DNA of 19,038 nucleotides from Methylomicrobium sp035916875 (lineage in GTDB: Bacteria > Pseudomonadota > Gammaproteobacteria > Methylococcales > Methylomonadaceae), in contig NZ_JAXUHN010000032.1 of NCBI RefSeq assembly GCF_035916875.1, forward strand, positions 1 to 19,038. The letters are read 5' to 3'. A program made the translations under genes and the position numbers. Position 1 is the first letter of the stretch, and the number at the start of each line of letters is the position of its first letter. Under the pieces are notes generated by a model that was given only the letters and a program-made list of their open reading frames with translations, was not told the DNA's origin and ran no database searches. This document shows positions 15,874 through 19,038 of the stretch, piece after piece.

Positions 15874-16188
15874 CTGTTTAGTAATCCTGTAAGTGATAGC
15901 CGTCTGCCCTGCTTCAAATGCTGGAGCAGGGCCGGCAATTCCATATCGATTTTCTCCAGGCTAAAGCGCCCGCACTCATGTTTTCGCGGCACGTTCGATC
16001 TCGCCCTCCCTATCCCCGTGAAGATCCCGGGAAATAAGTGCCGATCGCCGTATTCGCACCGAAATTTGGCTGCAATCCCCACGTGCTTTGCAAATCCATT
16101 CCGACCGAGGCACCCAATTCATTTTCGGCTCTACCCGGATCAGATGGCGACGCTCGATCGATACCTTCATCAGCTGAGCTCAAAAAAC
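15874..16188. other. Gene-free stretch between the L,D-transpeptidase and the Fur-controlled operon
   Basis: About 315 bp. A 7-bp perfect inverted repeat (GCCCTGC/GCAGGGC, 13-nt loop) lies at 15906-15932, 33 bp after the transpeptidase stop; it has no T-run, so it is at best a weak terminator. Three short minus-strand frames overlap here without start signals or recognisable motifs. Together they may be a decayed gene, but none can be supported. Confidence 0.4.
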
Positions 16189-16217
16189 TTGCCTTTGCCA
16201 ATGATAATGATTATCAT
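16189..16217 (+). promoter_or_regulatory. Candidate promoter of the hemP-tonB-exbBD operon
   Basis: TTGCCT (16189-16194), a 17-bp spacer and TATCAT (16212-16217). The -10 and most of the spacer lie inside the Fur palindrome, so bound Fur would block RNA polymerase. The leader would be about 110 nt. Confidence 0.6.
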
Positions 16218-16218
16218 T
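16200..16218. promoter_or_regulatory. Fur box (perfect 19-bp palindrome)
   Basis: AATGATAATGATTATCATT is a perfect 9-1-9 inverted repeat and agrees closely with the Fur consensus. It overlaps the promoter of the operon starting at 16332. Iron-loaded Fur is expected to repress the unknown 90-aa gene, hemP, tonB, exbB and exbD, and iron limitation to release them. Confidence 0.93.
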
Positions 16219-16254
16219 CATTACGAAGGCGTAAAGTGACCACTCGCCGCTTTC

Positions 16255-16296
16255 GTTTAACGCACCAGCTTCTTCTCTCGGCTGTGTGCGTTAAAC
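16255..16296 (+). promoter_or_regulatory. Long hairpin in the leader of the Fur-controlled operon
   Basis: GTTTAACGCAC pairs perfectly with GTGCGTTAAAC (11 bp); inside, CAGC pairs with GCTG, giving 15 bp with one unpaired T and an 11-nt pyrimidine-rich loop. It lies 37 bp downstream of the Fur box and 35 bp before the first start codon. There is no T-run after it. It could be an RNA control element or the binding site of a second dimeric regulator. Confidence 0.6.
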
Positions 16297-16331
16297 ATTT
16301 TGTGTATATAAACCCATAGTCGAGGAGTCTT

Positions 16332-16604
16332 ATGCCCGAATCACAAACAACTCCCGAAAGAGGTGAATTAGCGCGCCTGCATGCGACAACGTGTTTGTCG
16401 ATGACGCAATTCATCAATGGCCGCCAATGCCCCAAGCTGGCGCAAATGATCGTACGTCAGCTAAACCAACTGCTCATGCATCCCGAGCTTGAACCCGTCT
16501 CGCAGACCCGCGAAATGTATAGGCAGTTGCTCGAACATTGGCAACAAATCGCCGCACAGTTACTTGAACATCGCGATGCGCGCAAAAGCATCGTTTACCA
16601 CTAG
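16332..16604 (+). CDS. Unrecognised 90-aa protein, first gene of the Fur-controlled operon
   Basis: Function unknown. A strong GAGGAG lies 6 nt before the ATG and the gene starts about 115 bp after the -10 box, so it is very likely translated. The protein is small, soluble and mostly helical. Residues 1-15 are polar. The core has LARLHATTCLSMTQFINGRQ, CPKLAQMIVRQLNQLLMHP and EMYRQLLEHWQQIAAQLLEH, with two cysteines (21, 33) and a high His/Gln content that could bind metal or haem. No signal peptide or membrane segment is seen. It ends 10 bp before hemP. The context (Fur, hemP, tonB) suggests a role in iron or haem supply or its regulation; this is inference. Confidence 0.75.
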   Translation: MPESQTTPERGELARLHATTCLSMTQFINGRQCPKLAQMIVRQLNQLLMHPELEPVSQTREMYRQLLEHWQQIAAQLLEHRDARKSIVYH

Positions 16605-16614
16605 GCGGAAAACG

Positions 16615-16809
16615 ATGAAAAATGCTGACAACAATTCAGCCGGACGCCCTAGCGCCAATCCCGAAGCGGCGCCAAGATCGGGAGAAGACCAGCACCGACT
16701 GAACAGCAGTGCACTGTTTGGGGCCCGAAACGAAATCGTCATCGTCCATAATACCGACGAATACCGGCTGCGTATTACCCGCGCCGGCAAGCTTATACTG
16801 ACCAAATAA
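16615..16809 (+). CDS. hemP: Hemin uptake protein HemP/HmuP
   Basis: A 64-aa HemP-family protein. The N-terminal half (to about residue 30) is polar and disordered. The conserved C-terminal domain reads LNSSALFGARNEIVIVHNTD and then EYRLRITRAGKLILTK, with the family's S-x-x-LFGxxxEIxIxH and YRLRxTRxGKLILTK. Members of this family affect haem use in several bacteria, in part as regulators of haem receptor genes; the exact action is unsettled. The ATG at 16615 fits the family length; the ribosome-binding site is weak, so coupling to the preceding gene 10 bp upstream is likely. The tonB gene follows after 82 bp. Confidence 0.9.
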   Translation: MKNADNNSAGRPSANPEAAPRSGEDQHRLNSSALFGARNEIVIVHNTDEYRLRITRAGKLILTK

Positions 16810-16824
16810 AAATTCCGAAATCCC

Positions 16825-16865
16825 TAGCCAGCCATCCAGGCCCCGCGCCCGGTAGCCAGCCATCC
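16825..16865 (+). repeat. Direct repeat in the hemP-tonB spacer
   Basis: TAGCCAGCCATCC occurs at 16825-16837 and again at 16853-16865, exactly 28 bp apart, in the 82-bp spacer just before the tonB ribosome-binding site. The purpose is unknown; it may be a duplication or a paired binding site. Confidence 0.6.
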
Positions 16866-16891
16866 CTGACGACCGATGAGGAGGCACGGCT

Positions 16892-17752
16892 ATGCCGGCA
16901 AATGTTCATAAAATCGATTTTTCCTTGCCCAAGAATCGTTCGGGCGGCTCGACGCGTTTTCATCTTGGGCAGAGCATGGTGATTCCTTTTGTTCCCGAAA
17001 CCGCCCTTCTCTCGGCGCAGCATCAAATTGCGGCACTGCCTGGCTGTCAACGCCATGAAGCGGTAACCGCCGTGCTGTTGGCGCTGCTTCTTCATCTGGC
17101 AGCATTTTTCTTGCTACACGACATCACACCAAAAGAGACCGTCACCGCGCCGACGCCGATACAGGTCTCCTGGATCGCCGCGCCCCAACCGAAATCTGAA
17201 ACAACGCCGACCGCGCCACCGAAACAGCGACAGCCGGAGGTCAGGCCCAAACCGAAACCGATCCCCGTCAAGCGCGCAAAAACCAAACCCAAAGCCGTGC
17301 TTTCGACGAGCACGTCGGCAACAACAACGACCGCCATGCCGGCAGAAGAGACAGCGAAAACGGCAATGCCCGCCGCAACAGAGCCAGCCGAAACGCCGGC
17401 CGCCGCCAAGCCCGCGGCAAACCCTGCGCAAACGGCCGCGGCAACTGACGCGGGCAATCAACAGCCGCTGACCTTGCCGAATCTGAATGCCGATTATCTG
17501 GACAACCCGGCGCCCCGCTACCCCAGAGATGCGCGCGAACGCGGCGAACGGGGCAAAGTTCTGGTGCGGGCGCTGATCAATACTGACGGTACTGTCGCAG
17601 AGCTTTCGATGCGGAAGAGCAGCGGTTACGCAAGTCTCGATGAATCCGCCCTGGAGGCGGTCAAAAAATGGCGCTTCGTGCCGGCGCGGCGCGGCGCGGT
17701 CGCTGTTGCGGCCTGGGTTGTGGTGCCGATCACTTTTTCTTTGGAAGGCTAA
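16892..17752 (+). CDS. tonB: Energy transducer TonB
   Basis: TonB couples the proton-motive force harvested by ExbB-ExbD to outer-membrane receptors for iron chelates and haem. The 286-aa protein starts at an ATG preceded by GAGGAGG. The cytoplasmic N-terminus is unusually long (about 55 residues; many TonB proteins have 10-15), so a start at Met29 is possible though it lacks such a ribosome-binding site. The membrane helix is about 57-77 (AVTAVLLALLLHLAAFFLL) with His68 matching the conserved helix histidine. Residues 84-190 are the Pro/Lys- then Ala/Thr-rich periplasmic spacer. The C-terminal domain (about 200-286) has NPAPRYPRDARERGERGKV, SGYASLDESALEAVKKWRFV and a final strand. It is followed by exbB after 6 bp. 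Confidence 0.95.
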   Translation: MPANVHKIDFSLPKNRSGGSTRFHLGQSMVIPFVPETALLSAQHQIAALPGCQRHEAVTAVLLALLLHLAAFFLLHDITPKETVTAPTPIQVSWIAAPQPKSETTPTAPPKQRQPEVRPKPKPIPVKRAKTKPKAVLSTSTSATTTTAMPAEETAKTAMPAATEPAETPAAAKPAANPAQTAAATDAGNQQPLTLPNLNADYLDNPAPRYPRDARERGERGKVLVRALINTDGTVAELSMRKSSGYASLDESALEAVKKWRFVPARRGAVAVAAWVVVPITFSLEG

Positions 17753-17758
17753 TCAATA

Positions 17759-18442
17759 ATGAATATGACAAATACCCTACAACATTTTGTTTCGCAAAGC
17801 GATGGCGTCGGCCTGGCGCTGTTCGTGATTTTGATCGCAATGTCAGTTGTCAGTTGGGTTTTCATCATGATCAAGGCTTGGCAAGGTATAAAGGTGCGGC
17901 GTAGCTCCGAGCTTTTTTTGAAAGCGTTCTGGGACGCTGCCTCGCTGGAGCAGATCGAGCAGATTACAACCGAGGAGCCGTTTTCGCTGTTGACCCGCCA
18001 TGCGATTGCCTCCAGCCGCCATCATGCATTGCACGGCGCAAATCACCTGCATGCCGCCGGTTCCGCTTCCGAATTTCTGACCCGCGCGATGCGCCGCGTG
18101 ATCGACGAGGAAACCGCGCGTCTGGAATGGGGACTGACGGCGCTGGCTTCGATCGCGAGCACCGCGCCGTTTGTCGGCCTGTTCGGCACCGTTTGGGGTG
18201 TTTTTCACGCCCTGACCCGCATCGGCGAGGGCGGCGCATCCACCCTGGAACAAATCGCCGGTCCCGTCGGGGAGGCTTTGATCATGACAGGCTTTGGGCT
18301 TGCGGTCGCGATCCCGGCCGTGCTTGCCTACAATGCTTGCGCGCGCTCGAACCGCTTGATTTTGGCAAAACTCGATGCATTTGCGCACGACCTGTTTGCG
18401 TTGTTGACGACCGGTTCGGCGCCGGTCGCGGGAGGTTTGTGA
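17759..18442 (+). CDS. exbB: ExbB, MotA/TolQ/ExbB proton channel family
   Basis: The multi-helix subunit of the TonB energising motor in the inner membrane. It is 227 aa long, close to the usual length. The first helix is about residues 16-38 (GVGLALFVILIAMSVVSWVF). A cytoplasmic loop follows, then the second helix at about 128-152, with ASIASTAPFVGLFGTVWGV, the family signature. The third helix is about 168-192 (EALIMTGFGLAVAIPAVLAY). It begins 6 bp after tonB and its stop overlaps the exbD start (TGATG), so stoichiometric expression by coupling is likely. TolQ is the alternative, but tonB upstream and exbD downstream with no other Tol genes support ExbB. Confidence 0.95.
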   Translation: MNMTNTLQHFVSQSDGVGLALFVILIAMSVVSWVFIMIKAWQGIKVRRSSELFLKAFWDAASLEQIEQITTEEPFSLLTRHAIASSRHHALHGANHLHAAGSASEFLTRAMRRVIDEETARLEWGLTALASIASTAPFVGLFGTVWGVFHALTRIGEGGASTLEQIAGPVGEALIMTGFGLAVAIPAVLAYNACARSNRLILAKLDAFAHDLFALLTTGSAPVAGGL

Positions 18443-18864
18443 TGGCATTCGGCGGCTTCAATCAAAACAACAACGCGCGCCCGGTTGTTGAAATCAACAT
18501 GGTGCCGCTGATTGACGTGATGCTGGTGCTGTTGATCATTTTCATGATCACCGCCCCCTTGATGACGCATGCTGTCAAGATCGATCTGCCGAAGGCCGAC
18601 AGTAAGGCTCAGACTCAGGAAACCCGGCACATCGACTTGGCGATCGCTGCGGATGGGCAATTCTTTTGGGATACAACCGCCGTAAACCGCGACCAGCTCA
18701 AACAAAATCTGCAAAAAATCGCCGCCGAAAACCCACAACCGGAGTTGCATGTTCGCGCCGACCAAAACGTACCCTACCGCAAAGTGGCCGAGGCGCTCGC
18801 TGATTCCGCCAAGGCCGGCGTCAGCCGGATCGGTTTCGTTTCGGAGCCGGAAGTATCGGAATAA
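18442..18864 (+). CDS. exbD: ExbD, biopolymer transport protein
   Basis: The single-helix partner of ExbB, 140 aa. The ATG at 18442 overlaps the exbB stop and a GGAGG lies 6 nt upstream inside exbB. The helix is about 20-42 (MVPLIDVMLVLLIIFMITAP), with Asp25 the conserved proton-carrying residue. The periplasmic domain has VKIDLPKADSKAQ near its start and then LHVRADQNVPYRKVAEALAD and GVSRIGFVSEP, as in ExbD/TolR. It is the last gene of the visible operon. A longer upstream frame is open inside exbB but is only a shadow. Confidence 0.95.
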   Translation: MAFGGFNQNNNARPVVEINMVPLIDVMLVLLIIFMITAPLMTHAVKIDLPKADSKAQTQETRHIDLAIAADGQFFWDTTAVNRDQLKQNLQKIAAENPQPELHVRADQNVPYRKVAEALADSAKAGVSRIGFVSEPEVSE

Positions 18865-18947
18865 TCAGTATTCCAGCATTCCTCGCCCGAAAAGCATAGG
18901 GAGACACACCCTGCCCTCGCCCCAATGCCGTTAAGTTAAGAAGAAAG

Positions 18948-19038
18948 CTCCCTCTCCTGCTGGAGAGGGTTGGGGTGAGGAGGATCAAAAATAAGGAAAA
19001 ATACTTTATTTTGATCCCCTCATCCCAGCCTTCTCCCG
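18948..19038. repeat. Large imperfect palindrome at the right edge, possibly a dispersed repeat
   Basis: Two nested structures. CCCTCTCC and GGAGAGGG (18950-18969) form a perfect 8-bp stem with a TGCT loop. From 18962 the sequence GGAGAGGGTTGGGGTGAGG, then GGATCAAAA, pairs imperfectly with TTTTGATCC, CCTCATCCCAGCC and TTCTCCC up to the window end, about 30 bp. The GGATCAAAA/TTTTGATCC part (18982-18990 and 19009-19017) is perfect. It starts 84 bp after exbD. It may end exbD transcription or be a copy of a repetitive palindromic element; it is cut by the window edge. Confidence 0.6.

Noticed and set aside
15906..15932. Hairpin after the L,D-transpeptidase as intrinsic terminator
   Set aside because: A 7-bp stem with a 13-nt loop and no T-run on either strand.
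15846..16201. Three short minus-strand frames after the L,D-transpeptidase gene
   Set aside because: Some stretches look protein-like (for example SLEKIDMELPALLQHLKQG), but no start signal, motif or consistent frame supports a gene; a decayed repeat remains possible.
17092..17461. Two minus-strand frames opposite tonB
   Set aside because: Low-complexity Gly/Ala/Val/Arg translation of the repetitive tonB spacer; no start signal.
18127..18441. Upstream extension of exbD inside exbB
   Set aside because: Arg/Gly-rich out-of-frame translation of exbB; exbD starts at the overlapping ATG at 18442 with GGAGG upstream.
1..19038. tRNA, rRNA or CRISPR array
   Set aside because: No cloverleaf with a TTC-rich arm, rRNA-like block or regularly spaced repeat series was seen anywhere in the window.

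Overview
The window looks like a chromosomal segment of a gammaproteobacterial methylotroph, most likely a methanotroph of the Methylococcales. The basis is two adjacent genes of the methylene-tetrahydromethanopterin dehydrogenase (MtdB) family, the gammaproteobacterial order rpsF-rpsR-(membrane protein)-rplI, a KefA/MscK-type channel and a Fur-controlled hemP-tonB-exbB-exbD cluster. The species call is inference; no 16S or other marker is present.

Region by region. Positions 1-1918 are a decayed IS66-family element on the minus strand. tnpA is intact, tnpB has two frameshifts, and tnpC has two frameshifts plus an insertion. The left edge is the 3' end (domains V and VI) of a group II intron on the plus strand, which splits tnpC in antisense orientation. 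The IS66 end at about 1918 has itself cut off a TolC-type outer-membrane efflux lipoprotein, of which only the N-terminus remains (1915-2328). From 2686 to 4946 comes the ribosomal operon rpsF, rpsR, a DUF2232-like membrane protein and rplI, with a recognisable -10 box, a leader hairpin and a strong intrinsic terminator.

From 4999 to 7909, on the minus strand, lie mtdB, a second mtdB paralog with its own candidate promoter, and a zinc-ribbon SAM methyltransferase. Divergent from them are a 5-formyltetrahydrofolate cyclo-ligase (fthC) and, overlapping it by 4 bp, carboxynorspermidine decarboxylase (nspC). A structured, gene-poor stretch (9821-10293) separates nspC from a convergent large mechanosensitive channel gene (10294-13710). 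An L,D-transpeptidase of the YcbB type follows on the plus strand (14056-15873).

The last part is an iron-uptake energising operon. A perfect 19-bp Fur palindrome overlaps a promoter, followed by a long leader hairpin, an unrecognised 90-aa protein, hemP, tonB, exbB and exbD. TonB-ExbB-ExbD supply proton-motive energy to outer-membrane receptors, and HemP links the operon to haem/iron supply. The window ends inside a large imperfect palindrome. The points most worth following up are the diverged MtdB pair, the unknown Fur-regulated small protein with its leader hairpin, and the nested intron-in-IS66-in-tolC structure.
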